Below are positions 47,888 to 58,403 of a DNA stretch of 64,000 nt, piece after piece. Where the stretch lies: assembly GCA_913058145.1 (NCBI GenBank), contig CAJXQM010000009.1:26143-90142 (forward strand), read 5' to 3'. Both the position numbers and the translations under genes were made by a program. The notes under the pieces are model-generated. The model was not told the origin of the DNA. It saw nothing but the letters and a program-made list of their open reading frames with translations, and made no database searches. Position 1 is the stretch's first letter, and each line of letters begins with the position of its first letter. Source of the DNA: an uncultured Colwellia sp. Its GTDB lineage: Bacteria; Pseudomonadota; Gammaproteobacteria; Enterobacterales; Alteromonadaceae.

Positions 47888-50014
47888 TTAGCTAACTTTT
47901 TTAATTTTAATCGGTCGATCACTGTATTTATTGACAACACATAATTTAGGGTTTTCAATAGTAACCAAGCACTCTAAACATTGTATACATTCACCATAAT
48001 CAATTGAACCATCTTGGTTGATAGCGTCTATATCACATTTTTTGTTACGACATAATTGACAAGGACTTCCACATTCTTTTCGTCTTGTTAACCATTTTAG
48101 TAGGGGGAAACGACCAATAATGGCTAATCCTGCACCTAAAGGGCAAAGGTAACGACAATAGAATTTGTGAATTTTTAAACTTAATACTAATAAAAGAACA
48201 GAATAAAGAACAAAAGGCCAATAGCGAACAAAATTTAACGTGATACTCGTTTTAAAAGGCTCAACTTCAGCAAGTTTTTCGGCTAAAGAAAGAGAATAAA
48301 ATGAGGTACCAACCAAGATAAATAAAATAATGTATTTAATTTTTTGTGCTTGTTTATGATGCTTTGGAGATATTTTTATTTGTCTGATACTGAGTTTTTT
48401 TGCTAACAATCCCATCATTTCTTGAAGGGCACCAAAAGGGCATAGCCAACCGCAAAATAGACCTCGTCCGAAAATAAATAAACTAATGAATACAAATACC
48501 CACAGAATGAAAATAACGGGGTCTAATAAAAACACTTCTAGCCTAAATCCATTAGCTAACGACAATAATATCGTATAAATATTCACAACAGAGAGTTGAC
48601 CTTGGGTGTAGTAACCGATGTAAAATATAGTAAATATAAGCATAGTAAAACGTATTCTATGGGTAGCATTTACATGGCTAGCAAGTTGCTTTTGTTTCAA
48701 AAAAAGTAAGGATAAAATAATTAGGTATAGTGATAGTACTGCTATTTCAACAGTACGGCTAAGCCATATTCTTACCCATAAAGGTTGTTTCTTTTCTATT
48801 ACCACTTCGGGTGTGTAAAATAATTTTTCAGGTAACACCTGATCTGTGGTGAATTGATATTGTTTTGTACTCAAGAATGACTGACTATAGTTGACAGCGA
48901 GTGATATTTCAAAAGGTCGACTTATTTCAAACCCTGATTGAGATTTTATTCTGAATATATTTTGTTGGTCAATGTCTGGCATTTCTACATTGAACGAAGG
49001 ATCATAGTAGCTATAAAAATCAATATCACGAATGTCTACTGGAAACTCGCCTTGAACAATACTTAAACGTGCGGGTACTGTTTGTGGAATGAAATTTTCA
49101 CTGACATAAGCGTAGGTACCACGATTAAACACCATTAAGGCATGTTCACCGGGTTTTAGGCTCTCTAGTAATCGTTGATACTCAGCTTCTCCTAAGAGGT
49201 TTTTACCAATAATAGGAATGTTAACAAAGGCGAAATATAATTCAACAAAGTTACTACCCTCACGCCCTTGCGATAATTCACCAATCACACTGACTAATTC
49301 ATTTGAGACGTCTGCAGCAAAGTTTATACTTTGCTTCGTACTTATTTTCCAATGGGATATATGGCCTTGTTCTTCTAGCTGTTTAAAACTGAGTTTTTGG
49401 AAAAAATCGGTGTCAATTTTTACCGTTGCAGCAGCGGCAAAGCCTTCTAGCTTAGCCCTGGCGACTTGTAAGGCAGAAGCAATAATTGTGTCGTTAATCA
49501 CCATTACTGAGACAGTCGCCCTTGTTACGCCATCAAAGTTAGTCATCCCTGGAGTACTGTCGTCCTGAGCATTAATAATATAGCGCTCTTTTATAGAATG
49601 CCCTTTATATTGGTTGATAAAGTCAAACATAGGCTGTTCGCCAAGCCCATGTAAAAAAATAGGCTCATGATGATTGAGTACGTTAAAACCTGCGAATACG
49701 CCATTGATATCAATACCAATTAATATATTAATTGTTTGACCAGAAAAACCAATAAAATCAGTGAAATCATCAGATTTAAAAACATAACCTAGTAATTGGC
49801 TAAGCTGGTATACGGGGGTTGTTGCTAAGTCGGTGTCAGTTTGTCCAATACGTGTAGCACTAGGAAATATCGCCGCTATCTCTGAAGGAATAGCCGTTAC
49901 ATCACTATTTTTAAAAGAGTTAGAATTTTCAAAAGCAAAGGTGGGTTTTAGAGAAATACAAAAGAATAATAACAGAAAATAAAAATGGAGCCGTAATAAA
50001 GTAACCATGTGCAT
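47888..50014 (-). CDS. NosR-like FMN-binding polyferredoxin membrane protein
   Basis: 708-residue membrane redox protein. A signal peptide (about 1-27) precedes a periplasmic FMN-binding domain whose DGVTRATVS motif fits covalent flavin attachment at T167. About five or six helices follow, with CxxxCP motifs in CGWLCPFGALQEM and CRYLCPLGAGLAI. The C-terminal ferredoxin-like part has clusters CGSPCQLCRNKKC and CIQCLECL. The layout is that of NosR, but no nitrous oxide reductase gene is in the window. Between a sensor operon and exaC, it may instead move electrons between the quinone pool and a periplasmic redox partner of alcohol oxidation. AGGAGTC precedes the ATG. Confidence 0.85.
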   Translation of the reverse strand: MHMVTLLRLHFYFLLLFFCISLKPTFAFENSNSFKNSDVTAIPSEIAAIFPSATRIGQTDTDLATTPVYQLSQLLGYVFKSDDFTDFIGFSGQTINILIGIDINGVFAGFNVLNHHEPIFLHGLGEQPMFDFINQYKGHSIKERYIINAQDDSTPGMTNFDGVTRATVSVMVINDTIIASALQVARAKLEGFAAAATVKIDTDFFQKLSFKQLEEQGHISHWKISTKQSINFAADVSNELVSVIGELSQGREGSNFVELYFAFVNIPIIGKNLLGEAEYQRLLESLKPGEHALMVFNRGTYAYVSENFIPQTVPARLSIVQGEFPVDIRDIDFYSYYDPSFNVEMPDIDQQNIFRIKSQSGFEISRPFEISLAVNYSQSFLSTKQYQFTTDQVLPEKLFYTPEVVIEKKQPLWVRIWLSRTVEIAVLSLYLIILSLLFLKQKQLASHVNATHRIRFTMLIFTIFYIGYYTQGQLSVVNIYTILLSLANGFRLEVFLLDPVIFILWVFVFISLFIFGRGLFCGWLCPFGALQEMMGLLAKKLSIRQIKISPKHHKQAQKIKYIILFILVGTSFYSLSLAEKLAEVEPFKTSITLNFVRYWPFVLYSVLLLVLSLKIHKFYCRYLCPLGAGLAIIGRFPLLKWLTRRKECGSPCQLCRNKKCDIDAINQDGSIDYGECIQCLECLVTIENPKLCVVNKYSDRPIKIKKVS

Positions 50015-50032
50015 ATTAGACTCCTAATAGTT

Positions 50033-50066
50033 AAATAGCCCTTCAAGGGAAAGTGAAGGGCTATTT
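50033..50066. terminator. Terminator hairpin after exaC
   Basis: Perfect 13-base arms AAATAGCCCTTCA and TGAAGGGCTATTT with an 8-base loop, lying between the exaC stop and the NosR-like start on the minus strand and followed by short T stretches. Confidence 0.75.
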
Positions 50067-50080
50067 AAGTCATTAACTAT

Positions 50081-51601
50081 TTAAAAGAAACCTAATGGGC
50101 TAGTGCTATAGCTCACTAATAGGTTTTTAGTCTGTTGGTAATGGTCAAGCATCATTTTATGCGTTTCACGACCAATGCCTGATTTTTTATAACCACCAAA
50201 TGCAGCATGAGCAGGGTATAAATGGTAACAGTTAGTCCAAACACGACCCGATTCAATACCACGACCCATACGGTGAGCAAGGTTAGCATCACGTGTCCAA
50301 ACACCGGCACCTAAACCAAAGGCAGTATCGTTAGCTATTTCCAGTGCTTCTTCGGCATCTTTAAAGGTAGTCACAGAGATAACAGGACCAAAAATTTCTT
50401 CTTGGAAAACTCGCATTGAGTTATTACCTTTCAAAATAGTAGGTTGTATGTAGTAACCCGTTCCTAGTGGACCGTCTAATTCTTCAGCGCTACCACCAGA
50501 AAGTACTGTTGCACCTTCATTTTTGCCTATTTGTAGATAACCTTGAATTTTATCAAATTGTTCTTTAGACGCTTGTGCGCCAACCATAGTGTTAACATCA
50601 AGTGGATTACCTCGGACGATGTTTTTGGTTTTTTCAAGTACCTTTTCCATGAACTCTTCAAAAATATCTTCTTGAACTAGTGCACGAGAAGGACATGTAC
50701 ATACTTCACCTTGGTTAAAGAAACCTAATGCGAAACCTTCAGCACATTTGTCTATGTAGTCATCTTCTTGATTCATGATATCACTAAAGAAAATGTTTGG
50801 TGATTTACCGCCAAGTTCTACAGTAGATGGAATTAAGTTTTCTGCAGCACATTTCAAAATGTGTTGGCCAACAGGTGTTGAACCAGTGAAAGCAATTTTG
50901 CCAATACGTGTACTAGTGGCTAGTGCTTCACCTGCTTCTTTACCATAACCATTTACAATGTTCAAAACACCAGCAGGTAATAAGTCAGCAATTAACTCCA
51001 TAAATATAAGAATACTTGCAGGTGTTTGCTCAGCAGGCTTAAGAATAATACAGTTACCAGCGGCAAGTGCCGGGGCTAATTTCCATGCTGCCATTAGCAT
51101 AGGAAAGTTCCACGGAATTATTTGACCAACAACACCAATAGGCTCATGGAAGTGATAAGCAACTGTATCGTCATCTATTTGTGAAAGGGTACCTTCTTGC
51201 GCACGGATACAACCAGCATAATAGCGGAAATGATCAACCGTTAACGGGATGTCAGCATTAAGAGTTTCACGTACTGGTTTACCATTATCCCATGTTTCAG
51301 CGACAGCTATTAATTCAAGATTAGCTTCAATACGGTCGGCAATTTTTAATAATATGTTTGAGCGTTCTTGCACTGAGGTTTTTCCCCAGGCCACTTTTGC
51401 TGCATGAGCAGCATCAAGTGCTAATTCAATATCTTCAGCACTTGAACGTGGAATTTCACAAATTACTTCACCTGTTACGGGTGTCGTGTTGGTAAAATAA
51501 TTTCCTTTGACCGGAGCAACCCATTGACCGCCGATAAAATTTTCATATCTTGATTTAAATGTAACAACAGAATTTGCACTTCCTGGATTTGCGTAGATCA
51601 T
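50081..51601 (-). CDS. exaC: NAD-dependent acetaldehyde dehydrogenase ExaC
   Basis: 506-residue aldehyde dehydrogenase that oxidises acetaldehyde (and similar aldehydes) to the acid after a quinoprotein alcohol dehydrogenase. The opening [25 protein letters not shown] and the early segment [17 protein letters not shown] match Pseudomonas ExaC closely as I recall. The catalytic glutamate is in [13 protein letters not shown] and the cysteine in [16 protein letters not shown]. The NAD-binding loop [10 protein letters not shown] and the proton-relay [14 protein letters not shown] are present. It has its own terminator and stands as a single transcript. Confidence 0.93.
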   Translation of the reverse strand: MIYANPGSANSVVTFKSRYENFIGGQWVAPVKGNYFTNTTPVTGEVICEIPRSSAEDIELALDAAHAAKVAWGKTSVQERSNILLKIADRIEANLELIAVAETWDNGKPVRETLNADIPLTVDHFRYYAGCIRAQEGTLSQIDDDTVAYHFHEPIGVVGQIIPWNFPMLMAAWKLAPALAAGNCIILKPAEQTPASILIFMELIADLLPAGVLNIVNGYGKEAGEALATSTRIGKIAFTGSTPVGQHILKCAAENLIPSTVELGGKSPNIFFSDIMNQEDDYIDKCAEGFALGFFNQGEVCTCPSRALVQEDIFEEFMEKVLEKTKNIVRGNPLDVNTMVGAQASKEQFDKIQGYLQIGKNEGATVLSGGSAEELDGPLGTGYYIQPTILKGNNSMRVFQEEIFGPVISVTTFKDAEEALEIANDTAFGLGAGVWTRDANLAHRMGRGIESGRVWTNCYHLYPAHAAFGGYKKSGIGRETHKMMLDHYQQTKNLLVSYSTSPLGFF

Positions 51602-51753
51602 AATTCACCTCATTTGTATGTTAAACCCGCCAGGATATTATCCTTTTAACCGAGTTTATATTATTATCGCGTCATTAGTTAAACAGTAATTGTCTATGGG
51701 TATAATAGGGTCTTATGAGCAAGGTAAACCATGCTCCCTTGGCATAAAAAAAC

Positions 51754-53184
51754 TCATACTTTAGGATGGGGGCTATTGGCTAGGATTTGCAGGTAGTTAG
51801 CTATATGAGTGGAGGTTATGTTTATTACTTGGCTATTATTAACTTGGTACGTTTGGCAATATTTAATTTTAGCAAGTGCTAAGCTCGTATTAATAAAGCT
51901 ATTATCTTGACTTAATCTCAATAAACAAAGGTTAACTTCTTTTAATCGAGTGTCGGAGTTAACATCAAAAGCACTATATATAGCGAGATAAGCAGAATTT
52001 TCAATGGTTAATGCTTGAGTTGCGTAGCAAAGACCTTGATAACGAGGAGCTAAAAACATTGGATATGCACTAATAATATAGCTCGTAATATTCGCTATTT
52101 CTTGTTCAGTATCCCCTATATTTACTAGCCATAACGCATTATGTTGATCACATGCGCAGGCCTGATTTCTTTGATGATTTAACTCATTACTAGTTAATGA
52201 CTTTTTGGCTTGCTGGTATAGCGTAGTGAACAAATGGGGTAGTGACGGTTTACTTGCAGATTTTTTTATACCTCTATCGTTTTTCGCGTCTTTTATAAGC
52301 CTATTCGATAAGGTAATTAAAGGAGATATTAAGTGACTTGGGGATAAATTTTCTGTATCAATTACTAATGGTTTGTTAGCGCTCTCAATTTCTGTGTAAT
52401 CATACATTTTTTGATAGTCAGGGTCATTCAGCAATAAATGATAGAGTGTCATAAGCTTGTTGATTGCTTGGGGATACTTTTTTTTATGCTCGTTACTGTC
52501 ATAAACTTGTGATTTTTTTATGTGTTTATCTACATCTACTTTTATCTGTTGAGATTGATTAGTTTGTTTTGGTAATAAGGTAAGTAAGTTTGCTATTTGT
52601 TTTATATCAGCGTTCGAGGTAAGCAAGGTTATATTATTTTCGTGGTAAAAACGTTGATGAAAAGTGATTAAGTCGTTAAGTGATAATTTACCAATAGACG
52701 TACTGATGCCACCATAGCAAAAACTCTTTTTGTCTTTTTCTTCCGTACTTTTTTGTTCCGCTTGCTCTATGCCAATCAATTCATGATAAATAACACCTTT
52801 ATCATGGCCATCATGAATTTCACACCGTAAATCCTCAGCATCGAAAATCGGATTAAATAAGCCATTAAGTAAGTATCTAATAACCAAAATAAAGGTATGG
52901 TAGCACTGACTGTGGCAATGAAAATAAGTCGTGTCAGCAAACGTTGAGGCATTAATTTTTGCATCTGTTAGTGAGGTGAGTTGAAATAAGGTTTCTGGTT
53001 TTGGAAACGCAGCACTACGACGAAAAACCATATGTTCAACGCCATGAGCAACACCACTATTATCAAATATGGGGGTATTAACGACAAAAAGTGCGCTAAA
53101 ACCCTCACTATTGACAATATTTATATGTTTCAAACCATTTTTGTGGCGATAAATATCTTTTGTCAATAGTGAAGGCAATATCAT
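51754..53184 (-). CDS. M16-family peptidase, PqqF-like, last gene of pqq operon
   Basis: 476-residue insulinase/pitrilysin-family protein. The inverted zinc motif HxxEH is present as HGVEH (H47, E50, H51), with a second acidic region [25 protein letters not shown] supplying the further glutamate. Its ATG overlaps the pqqE stop by four bases (ATGA), so it belongs to the operon. PqqF and PqqG proteases release the cross-linked Glu-Tyr pair from modified PqqA, which is the obvious role here. It is shorter than enterobacterial PqqF, and the C-terminal half is weakly conserved and lysine-rich; a partner lacking the zinc site is not visible. Confidence 0.8.
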   Translation of the reverse strand: MILPSLLTKDIYRHKNGLKHINIVNSEGFSALFVVNTPIFDNSGVAHGVEHMVFRRSAAFPKPETLFQLTSLTDAKINASTFADTTYFHCHSQCYHTFILVIRYLLNGLFNPIFDAEDLRCEIHDGHDKGVIYHELIGIEQAEQKSTEEKDKKSFCYGGISTSIGKLSLNDLITFHQRFYHENNITLLTSNADIKQIANLLTLLPKQTNQSQQIKVDVDKHIKKSQVYDSNEHKKKYPQAINKLMTLYHLLLNDPDYQKMYDYTEIESANKPLVIDTENLSPSHLISPLITLSNRLIKDAKNDRGIKKSASKPSLPHLFTTLYQQAKKSLTSNELNHQRNQACACDQHNALWLVNIGDTEQEIANITSYIISAYPMFLAPRYQGLCYATQALTIENSAYLAIYSAFDVNSDTRLKEVNLCLLRLSQDNSFINTSLALAKIKYCQTYQVNNSQVINITSTHIANYLQILANSPHPKV

Positions 53185-54359
53185 ACTTTTATACGTGCAA
53201 TGTTTAACTTGGCATTTTTAGCATGCTTCATTGCTTTCTCGTTCACACGCATGACGATTTCTTTTGTTGGATTAGTTGCACTTGCAATGGCTTGTTGAAC
53301 TAAATGGTGATCTTCTGATTTACTACAGACGGGATCTGTTTTATGCATGTCGCCAGTCATCATAAAGGCCTGACAACGACAACCGCCAAAGTCTTTTTCT
53401 TTTTCATCACAACCTTTACACGGTTGTGGCATCCAATCATCACCGCGAAAGTAATCAAAAGAAAAATCTTTCTGCCATATATCAGCAATTGATTTATCTT
53501 TCACGTTTGGAAAAGTCAATGGTAGCATTTTTGCACTGTGGCAAGGCAAAGCTGAGCCATCTGGCGTGACAGTTAAAAAGGTCGATCCCCAGCCATTCAT
53601 ACACGCTTTTGGACGAGTTTCAAAATAATCAGGCGTTACAAAAATAAAATGTGGCCCTTTGCCTTGTTGTTCATCTCTAAATTCATTAACAATTCGTTCT
53701 GCTTCAACTAGCTGCTCTCGCGACGGTAATAAATGATCACGGTTTTTATACGCCCAACCATAATATTGTGCGGTTGCTAACTCAACATAATCAGCTTCAA
53801 GCTCACAGCTCAGTCGCATAATATCCGCTATTTGATCGAGATTTTGTTTGGATAAAACAAAGTTAAGCACCATCGGATAACCTTGGGCTTTAACCGATTT
53901 TGCCATGTTGAATTTTTGTTGGTAGGCATTACCACGACCTGCGATGGCATCATTTAATTCAGGATCAGCGCCTTGAAAACTTATTTGAATATGATCTAAA
54001 CCTGCTTCTTTCAATTTAGCGATACGTTTTTCGGTTAAACCGATACCAGAGGTAATTAAATTGGTATAAAAACCTAATCCTCTAGAATGCTTAACCAGTT
54101 CTTCTAAATCTTTGCGTAATAAAGGTTCACCACCAGAAAAACCCAGTTGTACCGCACCCATGTCTCTTGCTTCGCTAAATACCTCACACCATTGCTGTGT
54201 GGTCAACTCGTTTTTTGTTTCGGTTAATTGCGTAGGGTTTGAGCAATAAGGACAATGTAATGGACAATCATAAGTTAATTCCGCGAGTAGCCAAAGTGGT
54301 GGACCAACGATGGCGCTGGAGTCTTGCTTTGATATGTCGGTTACGTGTTGATTAGTCAT
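53181..54359 (-). CDS. pqqE: PqqA peptide cyclase (radical SAM/SPASM) PqqE
   Basis: Radical SAM enzyme that links the glutamate and tyrosine side chains of PqqA, the first chemical step of PQQ synthesis. The radical SAM cluster motif CPLHCPYC is near residue 30, followed by [16 protein letters not shown]-terminal SPASM region carries many cysteines ([44 protein letters not shown]) for auxiliary clusters. The ATG at 54359 overlaps the end of pqqD by 8 bases; an upstream extension of the frame is not conserved. Confidence 0.95.
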   Translation of the reverse strand: MTNQHVTDISKQDSSAIVGPPLWLLAELTYDCPLHCPYCSNPTQLTETKNELTTQQWCEVFSEARDMGAVQLGFSGGEPLLRKDLEELVKHSRGLGFYTNLITSGIGLTEKRIAKLKEAGLDHIQISFQGADPELNDAIAGRGNAYQQKFNMAKSVKAQGYPMVLNFVLSKQNLDQIADIMRLSCELEADYVELATAQYYGWAYKNRDHLLPSREQLVEAERIVNEFRDEQQGKGPHFIFVTPDYFETRPKACMNGWGSTFLTVTPDGSALPCHSAKMLPLTFPNVKDKSIADIWQKDFSFDYFRGDDWMPQPCKGCDEKEKDFGGCRCQAFMMTGDMHKTDPVCSKSEDHHLVQQAIASATNPTKEIVMRVNEKAMKHAKNAKLNIARIKV

Positions 54360-54648
54360 GATAAAGCCACTTCTTTTCAATTGCTGTGGTGATAAATTCA
54401 TTTACATCAGGCGCTAAATTACCAGCATCTGGGAATTTACTTTGTAGTGAGTCAGTAATTTGCTCTACGTTTTTATTGCCATCAATAAGCTGCATAATTT
54501 CGCCAGCACCGCCATTGAGTTTAACCATGCCTTCTGGAAATAATAGTACAAAGCAGTCTTGTGCTTTTTCCCACTGAAAGCGGAACATCGGGTTAAGTAA
54601 TGGTGTCATTGTTGGGCTTATTGTTGACGCTGCTGTTGGTGTGCTCAC
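54352..54648 (-). CDS. pqqD: PQQ biosynthesis peptide chaperone PqqD
   Basis: Small protein that binds the precursor peptide PqqA and presents it to PqqE. The core matches the family: [26 protein letters not shown] and [18 protein letters not shown]. The first codon is GTG at 54648, overlapping the pqqC stop as GTGA, which indicates coupled translation. The 98-residue protein has an N-terminal extension of about 15 serine/threonine-rich residues; an internal ATG exists there as an alternative start. Confidence 0.93.
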   Translation of the reverse strand: MSTPTAASTISPTMTPLLNPMFRFQWEKAQDCFVLLFPEGMVKLNGGAGEIMQLIDGNKNVEQITDSLQSKFPDAGNLAPDVNEFITTAIEKKWLYHD

Positions 54649-55412
54649 TTAAATAGTCCTTTGTGGTAAATAGGGTTATTAATTGCGTCTTGGCCGAGTA
54701 TAGCTTGATAAGGGGCTCTACCTTGTTGATAGGCCAATGTCATTGAGTCTAACATGCTCCAAAGAATATCCAGTTTAAATTGCAAAAGATTTAAGGCTTC
54801 TTCTTGGGCTTCACGGCTAGTAAAATGATCTAAGGTTATTTGCAAACCATGCTCTACATCACGACGGGCTTGCGATAAACGCTGTTGAAAATATCCTAAT
54901 CCTTCCGATTTGATCCACGGGTAATTTTGTGGCCAGCTACTAAGACGGCTTTGATGTATTTCAGGTGCAAACATTTCTGTTAATGATGAGCAGGCTGCTT
55001 GTTGCCAATTAGCTCTGCGAGCAAAGTTAACGTAAGCATCTACGGCAAAACGGACACCAGGGAGAACAAATTTTTCATCTAATAAGTCTTGTCTGTCTAA
55101 GCCAACCGCTTCACCTAAACGTAGCCAAGCTTCAATACCGCCTAATGTTTTTTCACCGACACAGCCATCGTGATCTAGAATACGTTGAACCCATAATCGC
55201 CTTGTTTCTATGTCGCGGCAATTCGCCATAATGGCCGCATCTTTAATTGGTATATTTACTTGATAATAAAAACGATTAGCAACCCAACCTCTGATTTCTT
55301 CTTTGCTACATTCACCTTTATGCATCGCAATATGGAAAGGGTGGTGAATATGGTATAGCTGACCTTTGTCTTTAAGTTTCTGTTCAAACTGCTCTCTGGT
55401 CCAAGCTTGCAT
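54645..55412 (-). CDS. pqqC: Pyrroloquinoline-quinone synthase PqqC
   Basis: Cofactor-free oxidase that completes PQQ through ring closure and an eight-electron oxidation. The 255 residues are almost all alpha-helical and carry the family residues in [29 protein letters not shown] and [26 protein letters not shown] use the ATG at 55412 ([10 protein letters not shown]) since AGGA lies 8 bases before it; an ATG three codons upstream overlaps that site. Confidence 0.95.
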   Translation of the reverse strand: MQAWTREQFEQKLKDKGQLYHIHHPFHIAMHKGECSKEEIRGWVANRFYYQVNIPIKDAAIMANCRDIETRRLWVQRILDHDGCVGEKTLGGIEAWLRLGEAVGLDRQDLLDEKFVLPGVRFAVDAYVNFARRANWQQAACSSLTEMFAPEIHQSRLSSWPQNYPWIKSEGLGYFQQRLSQARRDVEHGLQITLDHFTSREAQEEALNLLQFKLDILWSMLDSMTLAYQQGRAPYQAILGQDAINNPIYHKGLFK

Positions 55413-55434
55413 AAAATGCATCCTATAAGTGAGA

Positions 55435-56352
55435 TTAAATGGTTATTTCCATGCCATCAGTGGCTATTTCTACACCATTGTCTAAAACAAATTGATGCTG
55501 AGGAGATTCTTCATTTAAAATGGGATTAGTGTTATTAATATGTATAAGAATTTTTCTATCTATTGTAAATTTGTTCAATAGCGCGACCGTACCATAGTCG
55601 CCATTGACCGGCATATGACCCATCTCTGAGCCTAATTTAGTCCCAACACCTTGAGCAATCATTTCATCGTCTAGCCATAAGGTACCGTCAATAAGTACGC
55701 AACTTGCTTTGGACAAAATATGCTCAACTTCTGGCGTACTTTCAACAATGCCTGGTAAATAAAATAAATACTTACCGGTACTTTTATCAATGATTTTTAA
55801 CCCGATATTATTCCCTGCCACTACTTTATCGCGATAGCGTGAATAAGGGGGAGCATTTGATTCAATAATAACAGGAACAAATTCTATTCCGTCAACACCA
55901 TCAACACCAAATGGCGGTTTTTGTTCAGTATCAATTTTGGTAAAGTTGAGTCCACCATGCCAATGTTCAAGCAAATTAAATAATGGGTAAGCGGTTGATA
56001 AATCTTCATAGACAACATCACTGCAATACACATCAAGTGGAAGCCCTTCACGAAGGGTCAATAGCCCGGTGGTATGATCTATTTGGCTGTCAGTTAAAAT
56101 TGCTGCACGAATATTAGTGCCGCGACACCCTTGTTCAGGCCAAAGTTGTGGAGAGTTATTGATTTGTTCACGAATATCGGGAGATGCGTTGATCAATACC
56201 CAATCTTTTCCATTAGGGCTGACGGCAATGGATGACTGAGTGCGTGCTGTGGCTTTTATTGTACCGTCACGTAAGCCTTTACAATTTGCGCAGTGACAAT
56301 TCCATTGAGGAAATCCGCCACCTGCAGCTGAGCCTAGAACTAAAATTTTCAT
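55435..56352 (-). CDS. pqqB: PQQ biosynthesis protein PqqB
   Basis: Metallo-beta-lactamase-fold protein of the PQQ pathway, reported to hydroxylate the cross-linked dipeptide intermediate. It begins [19 protein letters not shown], the near-invariant family start, with GAGG upstream; the frame extends further but the extra 24 residues are not conserved. The zinc cysteine pair is in CHCANC, and the metal-ligand region [16 protein letters not shown] is present. About 305 residues. It is separated from pqqA by about 320 bases. Confidence 0.94.
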   Translation of the reverse strand: MKILVLGSAAGGGFPQWNCHCANCKGLRDGTIKATARTQSSIAVSPNGKDWVLINASPDIREQINNSPQLWPEQGCRGTNIRAAILTDSQIDHTTGLLTLREGLPLDVYCSDVVYEDLSTAYPLFNLLEHWHGGLNFTKIDTEQKPPFGVDGVDGIEFVPVIIESNAPPYSRYRDKVVAGNNIGLKIIDKSTGKYLFYLPGIVESTPEVEHILSKASCVLIDGTLWLDDEMIAQGVGTKLGSEMGHMPVNGDYGTVALLNKFTIDRKILIHINNTNPILNEESPQHQFVLDNGVEIATDGMEITI

Positions 56353-56671
56353 ATGGTGCCTCGAAATCAGGATATGTGCCTCAAAATCAAGACAAAGGGG
56401 AAGTAAGAAATTAACGAGTGACAACTAATACCAATTAAATAAAATCATGGATTAATGGAATAAATTTTAATAGGAATAAATGTTCAAAAACAAGTCACTT
56501 GATAGTGCAATAGCTAGCTATTGGGATTTAAAGCTACAATGATATTGGCGATTTAGACTATTTAGAAAGATCACTTAGTTAGTTTTATGGGTATAATTAC
56601 CTCAGCATGTTAGGCATTGATTATAACTGAGGTAATTTATGCTTATTAATTTATTTTTAATGATAAAAAAA
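56353..56671. other. Leader between pqqA and pqqB
   Basis: No gene is visible in this 319-base stretch. It includes the inverted repeat at 56595-56637. In other bacteria pqqA is expressed more strongly than the rest of the operon, and a long structured spacer here fits partial termination or processing. Confidence 0.5.
56595..56637 (-). promoter_or_regulatory. Inverted repeat just downstream of pqqA
   Basis: AATTACCTCAG and CTGAGGTAATT are perfect 11-base arms with a 21-base loop, starting 35 bases after the pqqA stop on the minus strand. No T run follows, so it is better read as an attenuator or mRNA-stabilising structure than as a full terminator. Confidence 0.5.
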
Positions 56672-56743
56672 TTAACGATTACTGATGTATAGAGTTACTT
56701 CAAAGCCTAAACGCATTTCTTCGAAGTTTGGTTTAATCCACAT
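56672..56743 (-). CDS. pqqA: PQQ precursor peptide PqqA (23 residues)
   Basis: The ribosomally made substrate from which PQQ is built. The 23-residue peptide begins MWIKPNFEEMRLGFEV and ends TLYISNR. It has the required glutamate and tyrosine three residues apart (E15 and Y19), the pair that PqqE joins. AGCGAGGA lies about 7 bases before the ATG. It is the first gene of the operon pqqA-B-C-D-E-protease and, at 72 bases, is below most gene-calling thresholds. Confidence 0.93.
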   Translation of the reverse strand: MWIKPNFEEMRLGFEVTLYISNR

Positions 56744-57545
56744 AATATATTCCTCGCTGGTTAATAATAATGATTTACTGTATTGCTTACCTTCTACTAA
56801 GCACCCTTTTACTATATTTAATTTTCATTTAATAAAACATCCTACTTTAGATGGAAAAACATGGGGCGCAGGCATGAATAAATTATAATCGATTGGGAAT
56901 GTACTTTTTAAGTACGCTCTGTGCTCTTAGACTTCGCAGCTGAGAGGTTTTATGATCATCTAAAAATAAGTAATCAAGTTTAATAATACTGATACCAATT
57001 TAATTAAGTATGAAGTAAAGCATATTTTTTCATATACATACTTCTAATGTAGAGGACTTTGGTTTTTTTTTCAATAACGTTTTGGGAAACTGTATTACTT
57101 GATCACTGCACCAACCACTTTTGTGTGAATCACAAGAAGAGAAATGCCAGCAATGATTACTTTTTATTGTACAGTGGGCAAAGGTTAGGGCTAATGCTGT
57201 CTTAATCCACTTGTTGAAAGGTGTCCTGGTGCTCAATACATGCCTACAGCACTTAAATTACGAGAAGAGTTAGATAAATTACTCGAGCTCGAATTTGAAA
57301 ACCGACATCCCTTTGATAAATAGAAAAGAACTATTTATCAAAGGTCAATGGTTGCAATAAGAAATGAACATTCCGCAGGAACGTTATGCCGAATTGCTCA
57401 GGGATAGCCAATCTTTAAGAGGAACCCCTTTTTATTCGGTCTATCATGGATATATAGCATCAATAGGTGCCATTTTTCTCCACAGGAAAAACAAACTTAC
57501 CTGTCATTAACATAGCGCATTATAGTAATTGGCGTAGAAATCAAC
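56744..57545. other. Long non-coding stretch upstream of pqqA
   Basis: About 800 bases. It must include the pqqA promoter. Two short plus-strand frames look like worn coding remnants: 57240-57323 (27 codons, MPTALKLREELDKLLELEF) and 57364-57510 (48 codons, beginning MNIPQERYAELLRDSQ). An inverted repeat lies between them at 57311-57343. I cannot name their source; a decayed mobile element or plasmid-type gene is possible. Confidence 0.5.
57311..57343. repeat. Perfect 13-bp inverted repeat
   Basis: CTTTGATAAATAG, 7-base loop, then CTATTTATCAAAG. The left arm includes the stop codon of the short frame 57240-57323. No T run follows. Confidence 0.65.
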
Positions 57546-57794
57546 TTAACTATAATAAGCTTCAACAGTTCCTTTTAACGTAATCAGAAGTGGTTGCCCC
57601 CGACGGTCTAATGCCTTAGGAGAAGCGATTTTTACCCAACCTTCACTGATACAATATTCCTCAACATCGTTACGCTCTTTGCCGTTTAGTCGAATGCCAA
57701 TGTTGTGTTCGAAAATTTCTGCTAGATGATAAGGGCTACGGGAATTACCCGAAAGACGGTTTGGTATAGCGGGTAGCGATGTAGTGTCGTTCAT
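57546..57794 (-). CDS. DUF3297 family protein
   Basis: Small soluble protein of about 82 residues in a family of unknown function. The core SGNSRSPYHLAEIFEHNIGIRLNG, then VEEYCISEGWVKI, then LDRRGQPLLITLKGTVEAYY, agrees with DUF3297 proteins along the whole length. The ATG at 57794 is preceded by AGGTGA at good spacing; the longer open frame adds residues not expected for the family. It follows no operon partner and ends before the pqqA upstream region. Confidence 0.82.
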   Translation of the reverse strand: MNDTTSLPAIPNRLSGNSRSPYHLAEIFEHNIGIRLNGKERNDVEEYCISEGWVKIASPKALDRRGQPLLITLKGTVEAYYS

Positions 57795-57998
57795 ATTGGT
57801 CACCTGATGTAAATAAAAGTACGTTATTGTAGACAATATAAATCTAGTGCGTAAGCGTTGCAGTAGAATTTATGAGTGTTATTTAATGACTTGATGTTTG
57901 CAAAAAATTGATAGATAGTTCTTGATATTTCCTCGTCATCTAAAGGTTGATATAGCTTCATACTTTCCAAATAAATGGTTAGGTGAATAATCACCGAA

Positions 57999-58274
57999 CT
58001 ATTGAGCTAGAAAGTAAATACCAGATATCAAACCGAAATACATCATTAAAGAAAATACACTACCAATAATATTTAAACTAATCGAGACGCCAAAAAACTG
58101 AAAGCTTAAGGCTGAATAGAGAGCTTTAGGTCGTGATTGAAATGAATTAAAAAATTTAAAATCGATTAACTTTGTCGCTAATATTTTATTACGGTTAATC
58201 TCCTTATCAATTGTTTTGTCATAAACAAAAGCAACTAAATAAAACAAGATTAAAAAAATAAAAATAGGATGCAT
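57999..58274 (-). CDS. Small hypothetical membrane protein
   Basis: 91-residue protein that I do not recognise. Hydrophobic segments at about residues 2-20 and 58-88 suggest two or three membrane helices around a basic cytoplasmic loop (DKEINRNKILATKLIDFKFF). AGGTAA lies about 9 bases before the ATG. It is transcribed in the same direction as the pentapeptide-repeat gene upstream, 129 bases away. No function can be assigned. Confidence 0.55.
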   Translation of the reverse strand: MHPIFIFLILFYLVAFVYDKTIDKEINRNKILATKLIDFKFFNSFQSRPKALYSALSFQFFGVSISLNIIGSVFSLMMYFGLISGIYFLAQ

Positions 58275-58403
58275 AACTAAATTACCTGATTGGAATGCCG
58301 GACTATGTGGCTAAAAATTGTTGGCTAAAATCACACACTAAAGTAATAAAAATCAAAGCGAAATGTAGTAAATGGTACGTGTTTTTTTATTTTCTTATAG
58401 GCG

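Noticed and set aside
47888..50014. True NosR of a denitrification cluster
   Set aside because: No nosZ, nosD, nosF, nosY or nosL in the window; neighbours belong to alcohol oxidation and its regulation.
57030..57236. Cysteine-rich 68-codon minus-strand frame, possible zinc-finger transposase start
   Set aside because: No ribosome-binding site and the cysteine/histidine spacing does not match a family I know; kept only as part of an unexplained non-coding stretch.
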